Assembly: GCA_963708425.1 (NCBI GenBank)
Contig: OY970206.1
Location: 248,001-312,000 of the forward strand
From: JACMNW01 sp963708425
GTDB lineage: Bacteria > Pseudomonadota > Alphaproteobacteria > Rhodobacterales > Rhodobacteraceae
Direction of reading: 5' to 3'
DNA: 64,000 bases
The notes under the pieces are model-generated. The model saw nothing but the letters and a program-made list of their open reading frames with translations. It did not search any database and was not told the DNA's origin. The translations under genes and the position numbers were made by a program. Positions 23,887 to 33,212 of this stretch are shown here, one piece after another; positions within the stretch are counted from its first letter, which is position 1, and every line of letters begins with the position of its first letter.

Positions 23887-26231
23887 CAGAACTTTGTCGA
23901 AATGGTCAGATCGAAATTCTGTTCCCTGTCATAGTCTTCTTTGACAAGCGCGCGCGAGAAGTTGAACCGCAACGGCCCGATTGGCGTTTCCCAGAACAAC
24001 GATAGACCGATGGAAGATCGCAGGTGGAAATCATCATCAACGGGGCCGCCAGTGCCGGCGGTATCATCCAGCGACCAGACCGAGCCGACATCGACGAAGG
24101 CACCGCCTTTGATGCCGTATTCTTCGGGCAGGCCAACCGGGAAGTCGGCCTCGAACCGGGCGGTGGCGTAGATGTTGCCGCCAAGAGCGTCTTGGTTCGG
24201 GGCGGTCAAATCGCGCGGGCCAAAGCCGTTACCTTCAAAGCCGCGCACTTTGCCGTTGGCGAAGAAGCGTTCGGTAACCCGGCTGCTGCCTGTAAGCGTG
24301 TTGATCATGCCGCCTTCGAAGATGGCGCGAACAGTGACTTCTTCCTTCAGCACCTTGGTTTCGGCAAGTGCGAAGGCGTTGGTCGTGATGAACTTCGTAT
24401 CGCCGCCCAAGCCACCAAAATCCTGACTGAAGCGCAGCAGGATGCCGCCGTTCGGATTAAGACCGTTGATCCGGGTATCGTAGGTGTAGCTGTAGCCAAG
24501 CGAGCTGGTCAGAAGCCCAAGTAGTGCTGCTTCGCGCACCAGAATAGCAGAGCTGCCGGCGGCGACATCTGTGATCTCGTCTTCCGAAACGCTGTAGCGC
24601 AACTCGAGGCGGCCGTTTTCGCTGACCGGGAATTCGAGGCCGGTGGTCAGGCCAATGTTACGGGTGTTGTACTTGGCGTCCTTCTGTTCGGTGGTTTTGT
24701 AGTAGGCACCAAACTTGAACTTCAGATCGCGGCCAAGGAAGGCGGGTTCAGCAAAGCTAAGACTGATGTCACGGTTATCGGTGCCGTTCGAGATGTTGGC
24801 CGCCAAGGATTGACCGCGACCGAGGAAGTTGGTTTCGGAAAAGCCCAAGGTCAGGGCGACGCCACTTTGCGCGCCGTAGGACGCCCCGAACGACAGCTTG
24901 CCGGTGGGTTGTTCTTCGACATCGACGTTGACGACAACCTGATCGCCTGCGGAACCCGGCTGTGCATCGACCTTTGCTTCGACAAAGTAGCCTAGGGCGC
25001 GGATGCGTTCGGCGGCCTGGCGTACTTCACGGGGATTGAAGGGGTCGCCTTCGACTGTGCGGAACTGGCGGCGCACCACTTGGTCAAGCGTGGTGTTATT
25101 ACCCTCAATATCAATGCGTTCTACGAAAATTCGCTCGCCGCGTGATAGCACAAACTCGACGTCCAGCGTCTGGTCGCGATCATTGCGGGTGATTTTCGGT
25201 TCGATCCGCAGGAAGTTCAGGCCCTTGCGCAGTGCCAGATTTTCCATCCGCGCGATGTTGTTTTCGATGATCGCAGGAGAATAGGTGACGCCGGGGCGCA
25301 GTTTCTGGACCGCCTCGAATTCGGCGGCATCAACGCCCTCGACGGTGGATGACGTGCTGACTTTGCCGACGCTGAAGCTTTGACCTTCACGGATGTTGAA
25401 GGTTACGAAATAGCCATCGCGTTCACGCGACACTTCAGCAGAGGCGTCCAAGACTTGGAAATCGACGTAGCCGCGCGAGAGATAAAAATCGCTAAGAAGT
25501 TGTTTATCCAATTCCACCCGTTCAGCGACGAAGGTATCGCGCTGGATCAGCTGGCGCAGCAGGCCCGCCTGTTTGGTTTCCAGAGCCTGACGCAAGCGGC
25601 GGTCTGAATAGGCACGGTTGCCGACGAACGACAGGCGTTCCACCTCGACCACTTTGCCTTCGGCGATTTCGAACACCAGATCGACGCGGTTGTCGGAGCG
25701 CCGGATAATGCGCGGCGTAACAGTAGCAGCGGTGCGACCGGCAACGCGGTAGGCTTCGGCGATTGCGGTGGCGTCAGCCTCGGCGGCGGCGGGCGAATAG
25801 ACGCGGCGCGACTTTGACGTGGCAATTTCTGCCAGCGCCTCGTCCTTGAGACGCTTGTTGCCTTCGAAGTTTATGACATTGACGATTGGGTATTCCTTGA
25901 CGCGGATCACCAACGTGCCGCCTTGGGGAATAAGTTCGACGGTTTCAAACAGGCCGGAGTTTACGACGCGCTGATACGCGTCATTCAGCGCAGCGGCAGA
26001 CACCTCTTGGCCGCGACCAATTCCTGCGTAACTGGCGATTGTGGCTGCATCGACACGTTCGTTTCCTTCGACCACGACCGACGAAAAGCTGTAGCTTTGC
26101 GCTTGGGCTGAGGTTAGGAACGGTGCGGAAGTGGCTGCCAATCCAAGGAAAACTGCGACTGCCGTTTGGCGCAAGGCGCGCCTGCCAATGCTGCCGCGCG
26201 CCCCAATTGCGCCTGTCAGTTTACCCATCAT
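23886..26231 (-). CDS. bamA: Outer membrane protein assembly factor BamA
   Basis: Central pore of the BAM complex that folds beta-barrel proteins into the outer membrane. Order: signal peptide ending ...TSAQAQS, five POTRA repeats (recognisable starts FSSVVVEGNERVDAATI and VERIDIEGNNTTLDQVV), then a 16-strand barrel with the lid motif KVRGFEGNGFGPRDL and a C-terminal strand ending in Phe (DLTISTKF). The annotated start is ATG 26231; the next codon is also ATG (26228), and an in-frame TTG at 26243 gives a longer but less likely form. It is co-transcribed with skp and follows the 45-residue membrane protein. Confidence 0.96.
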   Translation of the reverse strand: MMGKLTGAIGARGSIGRRALRQTAVAVFLGLAATSAPFLTSAQAQSYSFSSVVVEGNERVDAATIASYAGIGRGQEVSAAALNDAYQRVVNSGLFETVELIPQGGTLVIRVKEYPIVNVINFEGNKRLKDEALAEIATSKSRRVYSPAAAEADATAIAEAYRVAGRTAATVTPRIIRRSDNRVDLVFEIAEGKVVEVERLSFVGNRAYSDRRLRQALETKQAGLLRQLIQRDTFVAERVELDKQLLSDFYLSRGYVDFQVLDASAEVSRERDGYFVTFNIREGQSFSVGKVSTSSTVEGVDAAEFEAVQKLRPGVTYSPAIIENNIARMENLALRKGLNFLRIEPKITRNDRDQTLDVEFVLSRGERIFVERIDIEGNNTTLDQVVRRQFRTVEGDPFNPREVRQAAERIRALGYFVEAKVDAQPGSAGDQVVVNVDVEEQPTGKLSFGASYGAQSGVALTLGFSETNFLGRGQSLAANISNGTDNRDISLSFAEPAFLGRDLKFKFGAYYKTTEQKDAKYNTRNIGLTTGLEFPVSENGRLELRYSVSEDEITDVAAGSSAILVREAALLGLLTSSLGYSYTYDTRINGLNPNGGILLRFSQDFGGLGGDTKFITTNAFALAETKVLKEEVTVRAIFEGGMINTLTGSSRVTERFFANGKVRGFEGNGFGPRDLTAPNQDALGGNIYATARFEADFPVGLPEEYGIKGGAFVDVGSVWSLDDTAGTGGPVDDDFHLRSSIGLSLFWETPIGPLRFNFSRALVKEDYDREQNFDLTISTKF

Positions 26232-26351
26232 CCCGCCCCGCAAAAACTATATTCTTGTACCTGACTAGCGGGAATGCGGGAGCTTGTCAAAAGGCAGTGA
26301 TGGTTTTTCAGTCAGGTACTTAGCGCAACATGTTGTGCGCTGGTATCAGCC

Positions 26352-26489
26352 TTATGGTTGGGTGATTGCGGTGCCCAAAAACGCCCCAGCCAGCAAGCCA
26401 ACGACGATTGTGCCAAGAAAAAACAGCCGGTCCCAGTTCAGGCCGACGAGCAGTGAAAGCCCTTTGTAGCCTTGTACGACTGTTTGCAT
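26352..26489 (-). CDS. 45-residue hydrophobic small membrane protein between rseP and bamA
   Basis: Small gene beginning MQTVVQGYKGLSLLVGLNWD and containing one strong membrane helix (about residues 21-41). It lies on the operon strand, 92 bp after rseP and 120 bp before bamA. GGGGTG precedes the ATG by five bases, and that site can pair with an upstream CCCCA to form a short hairpin, which could limit initiation. I do not recognise a characterised family. Its place between the RseP protease and the outer-membrane assembly machine suggests an envelope role, but that is positional inference only. Confidence 0.65.
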   Translation of the reverse strand: MQTVVQGYKGLSLLVGLNWDRLFFLGTIVVGLLAGAFLGTAITQP

Positions 26490-26581
26490 CGCGACACCCC
26501 AGAAGTTAATTTGGGGCTAAAATGCTCGCAGATTGTGGCAGCAGTTTGACGTTTCGGCCGTTGGGCGGCCGCAAAGCTGAC

Positions 26582-27919
26582 CTAGGGGCAGAAAATGTCG
26601 TTCGTCAGCGCAAAAGTCATCAGGGCCAGCAGCGCGGTAAGCCCAATGCCCATCAAAACGCGCAAGGCCCGATCTGATGGCGGCTTGCCAGTAACCGCTT
26701 CGAACGCGTGAAACACCAGATGACCACCATCCAGAACGGGAATGGGGAACAGGTTCAAAAGGCCAACCGAGGTGGACAGCAGGGCGATCAGCAAGATGAA
26801 GCTGTCAAAGCCTTGTCGTGCCGCGTCACCTGACACTTTGGCGATGCCAATCGGGCCACTGACGTTGCAGGATGAGACGTTGCCGACCACAATGTTCCAC
26901 AGAAAAGACAGGTTGGTGACGCCCGCAGTCCATGTGCGTTCGACACCCAGGCCAAAGGATTCGAAGACGCCGGGCGTGCGCAATTCAGGCTCGAACACCA
27001 ATCCGCCTGTCATGCCAAGCATCCAGCGCGTTTCAAAACCACCGCCGTCTTTTGGCACATCGCGACTTTGCGGCGTCATGGTGACGTCAAACGTCTCGCC
27101 AGCGCGCCACACTTTGAGCTGCACTGGCTTGCCACCAGACGCGCCAATAGCGGTGCGCATTTCTTCAAAGGCAGAAACCGGCTTGCCGTCCACGGCGACG
27201 ATTACATCCGCGGCTAGAATCCCCGCATCGCTCGCTGCCCAGCGGGGTTGCACGCCGGTCACGATCGGTGGAAATGGGTAAGGGCCGGCAATGGTCAACT
27301 GGTCGCCATCGCGCTGCACAACATAGTCGATGGTCGACGCTGCGCGCAGATTGTCTACGACTGCGAGGAATTGATCAAAGTCGGGCGTCGCAATGCCAGC
27401 AACCGATAGAATTTGATCGCCCGGCAGCAACGGCTGGCCGTCAAACGGTAGGGGCTTTACCGAGCCCACGACCGGCAAGTTGCCAGCGACGCCAAAAGCC
27501 ATGAAGAAGCCTGCGAACACGATGATCGACAGGATAAAATTGAATATCGGGCCTGCGGCAACCGTGGCGGACCGTGCCCATAGGGGGGCACCGTGCATGG
27601 TGCGGCGGCGTTCTGCGGGGCTTAGGTTGGAGATTTTGCTGCCATCTTTGCCGGAAGCCGCATCCGCATCCCCCAAAAACCGGACGAAGCCGCCAAAGGG
27701 CAGTGCGGCCAGTTGCCAGCGGGTGCCGCGTTTGTCGACGCGGCTGTAGATGACGGGGCCAAAGCCAAGGCTAAACACTTCAGCATGGATGCCAGACCAG
27801 CGGCCAACAATGTAATGGCCATATTCATGCACGGCGACGATGATCGACAGGGCGACCACAAAGGCGATCAGTGTCCAGACCAGGCCGCCGAAGGTCGGAA
27901 GCAAGTTAATTAATTCCAA
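26582..27919 (-). CDS. rseP: RIP zinc metalloprotease RseP (site-2 protease, M50)
   Basis: Intramembrane protease that cleaves membrane-anchored anti-sigma factors and remnant signal peptides. The 445-residue protein has the zinc motif HEYGH at residues 31-35 in the first helix, a periplasmic region with PDZ domains (PFDGQPLLPGDQILSVAG, and a second starting near GVQPRWAASDAGILAADVI) and the second active-site motif NLFPIPVLDGGHL in a C-terminal helix. No ATG is present before the first helix; the start is a TTG at 27919, with AGGGG upstream across the dxr stop. Confidence 0.95.
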   Translation of the reverse strand: MELINLLPTFGGLVWTLIAFVVALSIIVAVHEYGHYIVGRWSGIHAEVFSLGFGPVIYSRVDKRGTRWQLAALPFGGFVRFLGDADAASGKDGSKISNLSPAERRRTMHGAPLWARSATVAAGPIFNFILSIIVFAGFFMAFGVAGNLPVVGSVKPLPFDGQPLLPGDQILSVAGIATPDFDQFLAVVDNLRAASTIDYVVQRDGDQLTIAGPYPFPPIVTGVQPRWAASDAGILAADVIVAVDGKPVSAFEEMRTAIGASGGKPVQLKVWRAGETFDVTMTPQSRDVPKDGGGFETRWMLGMTGGLVFEPELRTPGVFESFGLGVERTWTAGVTNLSFLWNIVVGNVSSCNVSGPIGIAKVSGDAARQGFDSFILLIALLSTSVGLLNLFPIPVLDGGHLVFHAFEAVTGKPPSDRALRVLMGIGLTALLALMTFALTNDIFCP

Positions 27920-27922
27920 GCC

Positions 27923-29107
27923 TTAGTGCCCCTTTTGCCGTTTCACAGCTGCTTCATGCGCCCTGATACGGGCAAGATGATCTGCCCGCTGCACGTCTTC
28001 AAGGGTAAGAACGGCATTTCCAAGGCCCATCTCGCCCGAAAGCGTGGCTAGCGTGTCTTCTACCAGGCCGCCCATGTCAAGAAAACCAATGCGGCCGGCG
28101 ATAAACAGATCGAGAGCGATCTCTTTGGCGGCATTGAAGGCCGCGCCGGCAAGACCACGAATACGCATCACATCTCGGGCAAGCCGCAGGGCAGGATAGC
28201 GCGCATCATCGGGGGGGCGGAACGACAGTTTCCCAAGCGACGCAAAATCAAGTCGTGCCACCGGAATAGGGCTGCGTTGCGGATGGTTCAGCGCATAGCC
28301 GATGGCGTGGCGCATGTCAGGAGCGCCCAGATGTGCCATGATAGCCCCATCGTGAAAGCCTACCATCGAATGGATCAGGGATTCTGGGTGAATGATGACC
28401 TCGATCTGATCGGGGGAGACGCCGAAGTATTCGCGGGTTTCGATCACCTCTAGCGCTTTGTTGAACATGGTGGCGGAATCGATGGTGATGCGTTGGCCCA
28501 TGGCCCAGTTGGGGTGGACCAGCGCTTCGGCCAGAGTGGCGGCAGCGAGGCGATCCAATGGCCAATCGCGCAAGGCACCACCGGATGCGGTCAGGATGAT
28601 GCGTTCGACGGAAGTGATGTCTTCGCCGCTTAGGGCTTGGAAGATGGCGGAATGCTCGGAGTCTACGGGCAGGATTTTGGCTTTGTGGCGTGCGGCTTCG
28701 GCCATCAGCAGAGGCCCGGCGGTGACCAGACTTTCCTTGTTGGCCAGCGCGAGCGTCGTGCCATGGCGCAGGGCGCGGAAGCCGGGCTCCAGCCCCGCCG
28801 CGCCAACGATTGCCGACATCACCCAATCAGCCGGGCGGTCGGCGGCGGCAAGGATGGCCGCGGTTCCGGCGGCGGTTTCGATATCGGTGTCGGCCAGGGC
28901 CGCTCGCAAATCAGCCAGACAGTCATCATGCGCCGTGACAGCGATTTCAGCCCGCAAGGCGCGGGCCATTTCGGCCAATCGGCGGACGTTGCGCCCGCCA
29001 GTTAGGGCCACGGTCCGGTAGGTTTGTGGGCCACCTTGGCGCATCAACAAATCGAAAGTGTTTTCGCCAATGGAGCCTGTTGCACCAAAAACCGAAATGC
29101 TGCGCAT
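27923..29107 (-). CDS. dxr: 1-deoxy-D-xylulose 5-phosphate reductoisomerase
   Basis: Second step of the MEP isoprenoid pathway: NADPH-dependent rearrangement of DXP to MEP. The 394-residue sequence has the NADPH loop SVFGATGSIGENTFDLL at the N-terminus, LALANKESLVTAG, the metal site in LPVDSEHSAIFQAL, and the flexible loop HPNWAMGQRITIDSATM. It supplies precursors for undecaprenyl phosphate made by the product of uppS in the same operon. Confidence 0.97.
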   Translation of the reverse strand: MRSISVFGATGSIGENTFDLLMRQGGPQTYRTVALTGGRNVRRLAEMARALRAEIAVTAHDDCLADLRAALADTDIETAAGTAAILAAADRPADWVMSAIVGAAGLEPGFRALRHGTTLALANKESLVTAGPLLMAEAARHKAKILPVDSEHSAIFQALSGEDITSVERIILTASGGALRDWPLDRLAAATLAEALVHPNWAMGQRITIDSATMFNKALEVIETREYFGVSPDQIEVIIHPESLIHSMVGFHDGAIMAHLGAPDMRHAIGYALNHPQRSPIPVARLDFASLGKLSFRPPDDARYPALRLARDVMRIRGLAGAAFNAAKEIALDLFIAGRIGFLDMGGLVEDTLATLSGEMGLGNAVLTLEDVQRADHLARIRAHEAAVKRQKGH

Positions 29108-29112
29108 GGGCG

Positions 29113-29913
29113 TCAGTGTCCTGCGATCAAGGGCAGCGGCAGCACCAGACCCAACAGCAGCACGGCGACGACCGCACCGATCAGCGCATCAAACCTGTCA
29201 AGCACGCCGCCATGACCGGGGATCAGGTGCGAGCTGTCTTTCACGCCCGTGCGACGTTTGATCCAGCTTTCGGCGATGTCACCCATTTGGCCGGCGAAGG
29301 CTACTATAGGGGAAAGGAAAACCAGCCCCCACCCTGCCCCATCAATCAGCACGAAACCCAAGCCCACCAAGGCGGCACCAACCCAGCCTGCAATCGTGCC
29401 GGACCATGTTTTCTTGGGGCTGATCGCGGGCCAGAATTTGGGGCCGCCAAGGACGCGACCGGCAAAGTATCCCGAAACGTCCGAGACGATGACAACGCCG
29501 ACAAGCCAAACAATTGCACTTACGCCAGACGTATCACGCAGCGTCACAAGGCCGAAACTCGCCAAAATGATCAACCCGGAATAAGCGCCATATCGCAAAC
29601 GATCAGGCACTGCCGGAAACAACATCGCCAACGGCGTGACAAAAAGGACCAGCAGAGAAAGGCCGCCGCCAAATTGTAGCACTGTCACCAAAGAGGTCGC
29701 CGCCAGAACAGCAAGCCAAACCGCATCGCGTTTATGGCTGGGCCGGATCATGCGGGACAATTCCCAGATCATCAGCCCGGCCAGAACCACGACAAGTGCG
29801 GCGAAGGGCAGCGCACCCAACCAGATGCAGGCCGCGCCCACCACCAGCATCACTGCGGCAGAGATCACTCGCGTTTGCAGGTCGCCCCAGCGACCGCCCG
29901 AAGGCACGGTCAT
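29113..29913 (-). CDS. cdsA: Phosphatidate cytidylyltransferase
   Basis: Integral membrane enzyme that makes CDP-diacylglycerol for phospholipid synthesis. The 266-residue protein has about eight membrane helices. The family signature is complete near the C-terminus: SPKKTWSGTIAGWVGAA, then GDIAESWIKRRTGVKDSSHLIPGHGGVLDRFD. The ATG at 29913 overlaps the uppS stop (ATGA); the longer reading frame upstream lies inside uppS and is not part of this gene. Confidence 0.95.
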   Translation of the reverse strand: MTVPSGGRWGDLQTRVISAAVMLVVGAACIWLGALPFAALVVVLAGLMIWELSRMIRPSHKRDAVWLAVLAATSLVTVLQFGGGLSLLVLFVTPLAMLFPAVPDRLRYGAYSGLIILASFGLVTLRDTSGVSAIVWLVGVVIVSDVSGYFAGRVLGGPKFWPAISPKKTWSGTIAGWVGAALVGLGFVLIDGAGWGLVFLSPIVAFAGQMGDIAESWIKRRTGVKDSSHLIPGHGGVLDRFDALIGAVVAVLLLGLVLPLPLIAGH

Positions 29914-30653
29914 GCCTGTAAAACCCCGCCATATCGGCGTTCGCGGTTGCCAAAGCGCGCGACGATCAGCGCGAGTTCTTGTGGCGTAAAGTCGGGCCAC
30001 AGGGTTTCGGTAAATTCATATTCTGCATAGGCTGCTTGCCATGGCAGAAAGTTCGAGGTGCGGGTTTCGCCCGAGGTGCGGATCACCAGATCGGGATCGG
30101 GAAGGTCAGCGGTATCAAGGCGGGCGGTGAACGCGTCTTCATCAACATCGCTGGCTTGCAGACGCCCCACTGCCACGTCGCGGGCCAGGGCGTTTACGGC
30201 GCGCATGATTTCATCACGACCACCGTAATTGATTGCAACGGTCAAGTTGAGACGCGAAAAGCCCGCCGTGCGCGCTTCTATTCCTGACATCAGAAGTTGC
30301 AGTTTGGGGTCCAGCCGCGAGCGATCACCGATGAACCGCATGCGCACGCCTTCGGCTGCCAGACGGTCGGCCTCGCGCTGGATATATCGCGCGAAGATCG
30401 ACATCAAGCCAAGCACCTCTTCGGTGGAGCGTTTCCAGTTTTCGGTGGAAAAGGCGTAGATTGTCAGCCAGCGGATACCCAGATCAGGGGCACAGTGGAC
30501 AATTTCTTTCACCCGTTCGGCACCTTTGCGGTGGCCTACAAGGCGCGGCCAGCCGCGATTGGTTGCCCAGCGACCATTGCCATCCATGATGATGGCCACA
30601 TGTTCCGCCAGACGCGGAAAGCGGGACTTGTCGTTGTTGTCTTTCGCGGCCAA
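29910..30653 (-). CDS. uppS: Isoprenyl transferase (undecaprenyl diphosphate synthase)
   Basis: Cis-prenyltransferase that elongates farnesyl diphosphate to the C55 carrier for peptidoglycan and other envelope polymers. The 247-residue protein has the diphosphate-binding HVAIIMDGNGRWA with the catalytic Asp, GHRKGAERVKE, LTIYAFSTENWKR, the conserved LNLTVAINYGGRDEI, and C-terminal DLVIRTSGETRTSNFLPWQ. All catalytic positions are present. Coupled to cdsA by a 4-bp overlap. Confidence 0.96.
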   Translation of the reverse strand: MAAKDNNDKSRFPRLAEHVAIIMDGNGRWATNRGWPRLVGHRKGAERVKEIVHCAPDLGIRWLTIYAFSTENWKRSTEEVLGLMSIFARYIQREADRLAAEGVRMRFIGDRSRLDPKLQLLMSGIEARTAGFSRLNLTVAINYGGRDEIMRAVNALARDVAVGRLQASDVDEDAFTARLDTADLPDPDLVIRTSGETRTSNFLPWQAAYAEYEFTETLWPDFTPQELALIVARFGNRERRYGGVLQA

Positions 30654-30684
30654 GCCGGAACCTTTCCTTGCACCGACAGACAGG

Positions 30685-31251
30685 TCAAACCTGCATGATT
30701 TCCTGTTGCTTTTGGTCTAGCTGCCGATCAACCGCTGAAATTGCTTTATCAGTAAGCTCTTGCACTTCCTCGGACCACATTTTCTGGTCATCCTCGCCCA
30801 TACCGGCAGCTTTGGCCTTTTTAATCTGGTCCATGCCATCGCGGCGCACATTGCGGATCGCGACCTTGGCGTTTTCGGCGTAACCGGCGGCAACTTTCGA
30901 CAATTGCTTGCGGCGTTCTTCGTTCAGTTCCGGAATTGGAAGGCGGATCAGCGGGCCGTCAACGACCGGGTTGATGCCGATGCCGGAATCGCGGATTGCG
31001 CGTTCAACTTTGGTGACCATCGCTTTGTCCCAGACATTGATCACCACCATGCGGGGTTCCGGCACGTTAACGGTGCCAAGTTGGTTGATGGGCGTCATCT
31101 GGCCATAGGATTCGACCATGATCGGATCAAGGATAGCAGCAGACGCACGCCCGGTGCGCAGGGACGAAAATTCAGTTCTAAGCGCGTTCATCGCACCATC
31201 CATCCGGCGCTGAATTGCGTCCAGATCAATATCAGTAGCGTCTTGCGACAT
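30685..31251 (-). CDS. frr: Ribosome recycling factor
   Basis: Splits post-termination ribosomes together with EF-G. The 188-residue protein has the full three-helix-bundle/beta domain layout: RMDGAMNALRTEFSSLRTGRAS at the start, the inserted domain II (VESYGQMTPINQLGTVNVPEPR), and LPIPELNEERRKQLSKVAAGYAE. The charged long C-terminal helix is intact. It stands between pyrH and uppS, the usual order. Confidence 0.97.
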   Translation of the reverse strand: MSQDATDIDLDAIQRRMDGAMNALRTEFSSLRTGRASAAILDPIMVESYGQMTPINQLGTVNVPEPRMVVINVWDKAMVTKVERAIRDSGIGINPVVDGPLIRLPIPELNEERRKQLSKVAAGYAENAKVAIRNVRRDGMDQIKKAKAAGMGEDDQKMWSEEVQELTDKAISAVDRQLDQKQQEIMQV

Positions 31252-31324
31252 CGTATCCTCGTCAGATTTGCACTGGCGTACATCGACGCCGTATAGCAGG
31301 AAGGTTAATGAAACGTATAGAGTT

Positions 31325-32059
31325 TCAGCCGTGGACTCGAGTATAAGTGCCTTTTCCGCTTAAAATGCCACGAAAACCACCCGGTTCGTCCAGCGAAAAC
31401 ACGATGATTGGCAAGTTATTGTCGCGAGCCAACGCGATGGCCGACGCGTCCATGACGCCAAGATGCTGCTGCAGAACCTCGTCATAGGTCACGGTGTCAT
31501 AGCGTTTGGCATCGGGGTATTTCTTCGGGTCTTTGTCGTAAACGCCGTCAACTTTGGTGCCTTTAAAGATGACTTGGCAGGCCATTTCGTTGGCACGCAG
31601 CGTCGCCGCTGTATCCGTGGTGAAATAGGGGTTGCCGGTGCCTGCCGCAAAAATGCAGACGCGCTTCTTTTCCAAGTGCCGAACGGCGCGGCGGCGAATG
31701 TAGGGCTCGCACACCTGATCCATCGGGATGGCCGAGATGACACGGGTAAAGACGCCGATGGATTCCAACGCTGCCTGCATGGCAAGGGCGTTCATCACAG
31801 TTGCAAGCATACCCATGTAGTCAGCAGTGGTGCGTTCCATGCCTTGAGCGGAGCCTTGCAGGCCGCGGAAGATGTTGCCGCCACCGATGACCATGCAAAT
31901 CTCGACCCCAAGATCGCGAACCGATTTTACCTCTTCAGCAATGCGTTGAACGGTCGGCGGATGCAGGCCGTAGCCCTGATCACCCATCAGTGCCTCGCCA
32001 GAGATTTTGAGCATGACACGGTTATACGTGACGGTGGGCGAGGCACCTGCCTGTGACAT
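31325..32059 (-). CDS. pyrH: UMP kinase
   Basis: Phosphorylates UMP to UDP for pyrimidine nucleotide and UDP-sugar synthesis; amino-acid-kinase fold, hexameric. The 244-residue protein has VMLKISGEALMGD (phosphate loop), EICMVIGGGNIFRG, and TTDTAATLRANEMACQVIFKGTKVDGVYD. It is the first gene of the envelope operon, with a 162-bp gap to the divergent miaA that should hold the main promoter. Confidence 0.96.
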   Translation of the reverse strand: MSQAGASPTVTYNRVMLKISGEALMGDQGYGLHPPTVQRIAEEVKSVRDLGVEICMVIGGGNIFRGLQGSAQGMERTTADYMGMLATVMNALAMQAALESIGVFTRVISAIPMDQVCEPYIRRRAVRHLEKKRVCIFAAGTGNPYFTTDTAATLRANEMACQVIFKGTKVDGVYDKDPKKYPDAKRYDTVTYDEVLQQHLGVMDASAIALARDNNLPIIVFSLDEPGGFRGILSGKGTYTRVHG

Positions 32060-32221
32060 TGTATGCGACCTTTTGTGTTTTGATTTGACTGCGGCGCAAA
32101 ATGTCGGAAAACGCGGGCAGGTTCAACGACTAACACGGGGGTAATCGCCCTGCCCCGTCGGATTGAACCGGAAACCAGTGCCGGGGGCCAGCCCGCGGCC
32201 ACCCAGGACACTTATACAAAG

Positions 32222-33115
32222 ATGAATGAGGACTGGGTTGATCAGTTGTTGCCAAGCGTCTCAACGACCGCACCGGTGTTGATTGCGGGGCCGACAGCAA
32301 CGGGAAAATCCGCACTGGCGTTGGCGCTGGCGCGGCGTGATGGCCGGATGATCGTCAATGCGGATGCACTGCAGGTTTATGCACGCTGGCGGATTTTGAC
32401 TGCGCGGCCAAGTGTAGAAGACGAGGCAGCGGCGGAACATCAGCTTTATGGTCATATTGGGCGGGCTCAGCCCTATTCGGTGGGGCACTGGCTGCGCGAG
32501 GTGGCGGCGGTGCTGGCGGCTGGCAAGCGGGTGGTGATCGTCGGCGGGACCGGGCTTAACTTTGCGGCGCTGACTGATGGGTTGGTGCACATTCCGGCAA
32601 CGCCGCCAGAGGTGCGGGCGGTTGCTGATACGCGCCGGGCTGCCGAGGGGATTGGCGCGTTGCTGGCGGAACTTGATCCGGCAACGGCGTCACGGATCGA
32701 CCGGGCCAACCCGGCACGGGTCCAGCGCGCGTGGGAGGTTGTGCAGACCACCGGGCGCGGTCTAGCAGATTGGCAGCAAGATACCGGCCCGGCCTTGGTT
32801 CCGTTGGAAAGCGCGGAAGCATTGGTATTGCGGCCAGACGTAGCGTGGTTGAATGCCCGGATTGATTGGCGATTTGAACGCATGGTGGCCAGTGGTGCGT
32901 TGGACGAGGTGGCGGCGGAACTGCCCTATTGGGATCCGAGCCAGCCGTCAGCCCGTGCCATTGGTGCGCCCGAGCTGATAAGCCACTTGCGCGGAGAGGT
33001 CAGTTTGGCGGCGGCAACAGCGGCATCAAAGCTGGCGTCGCGGCAATACGCCAAGCGGCAACGCACTTGGATGCGCAGCCGAATGAGCCGCTGGACAAGC
33101 GTTTTTCTGTCGTGA
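32222..33115 (+). CDS. miaA: tRNA dimethylallyltransferase MiaA
   Basis: Transfers a dimethylallyl group to A37 of tRNAs that read UNN codons. The 297-residue protein has the P-loop IAGPTATGKSALALALAR, NADALQVYARWRILTARPS with the catalytic Asp, and VGGTGLNFAALTDGL. It is slightly short at the C-terminus, which is common in this order. The ATG at 32222 lacks a clear ribosome site. It needs the isoprenoid made through dxr across the divergent promoter. Confidence 0.95.
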   Translation: MNEDWVDQLLPSVSTTAPVLIAGPTATGKSALALALARRDGRMIVNADALQVYARWRILTARPSVEDEAAAEHQLYGHIGRAQPYSVGHWLREVAAVLAAGKRVVIVGGTGLNFAALTDGLVHIPATPPEVRAVADTRRAAEGIGALLAELDPATASRIDRANPARVQRAWEVVQTTGRGLADWQQDTGPALVPLESAEALVLRPDVAWLNARIDWRFERMVASGALDEVAAELPYWDPSQPSARAIGAPELISHLRGEVSLAAATAASKLASRQYAKRQRTWMRSRMSRWTSVFLS

Positions 33116-33212
33116 TCGGACACTCTTCAACCACGCGGCATAACTAGTTGTGTCAAATTACAATTTTTTGCTTGGGTTGTGGGGCAAGGCTGGCCTAATA
33201 TGATTTCAAGCC

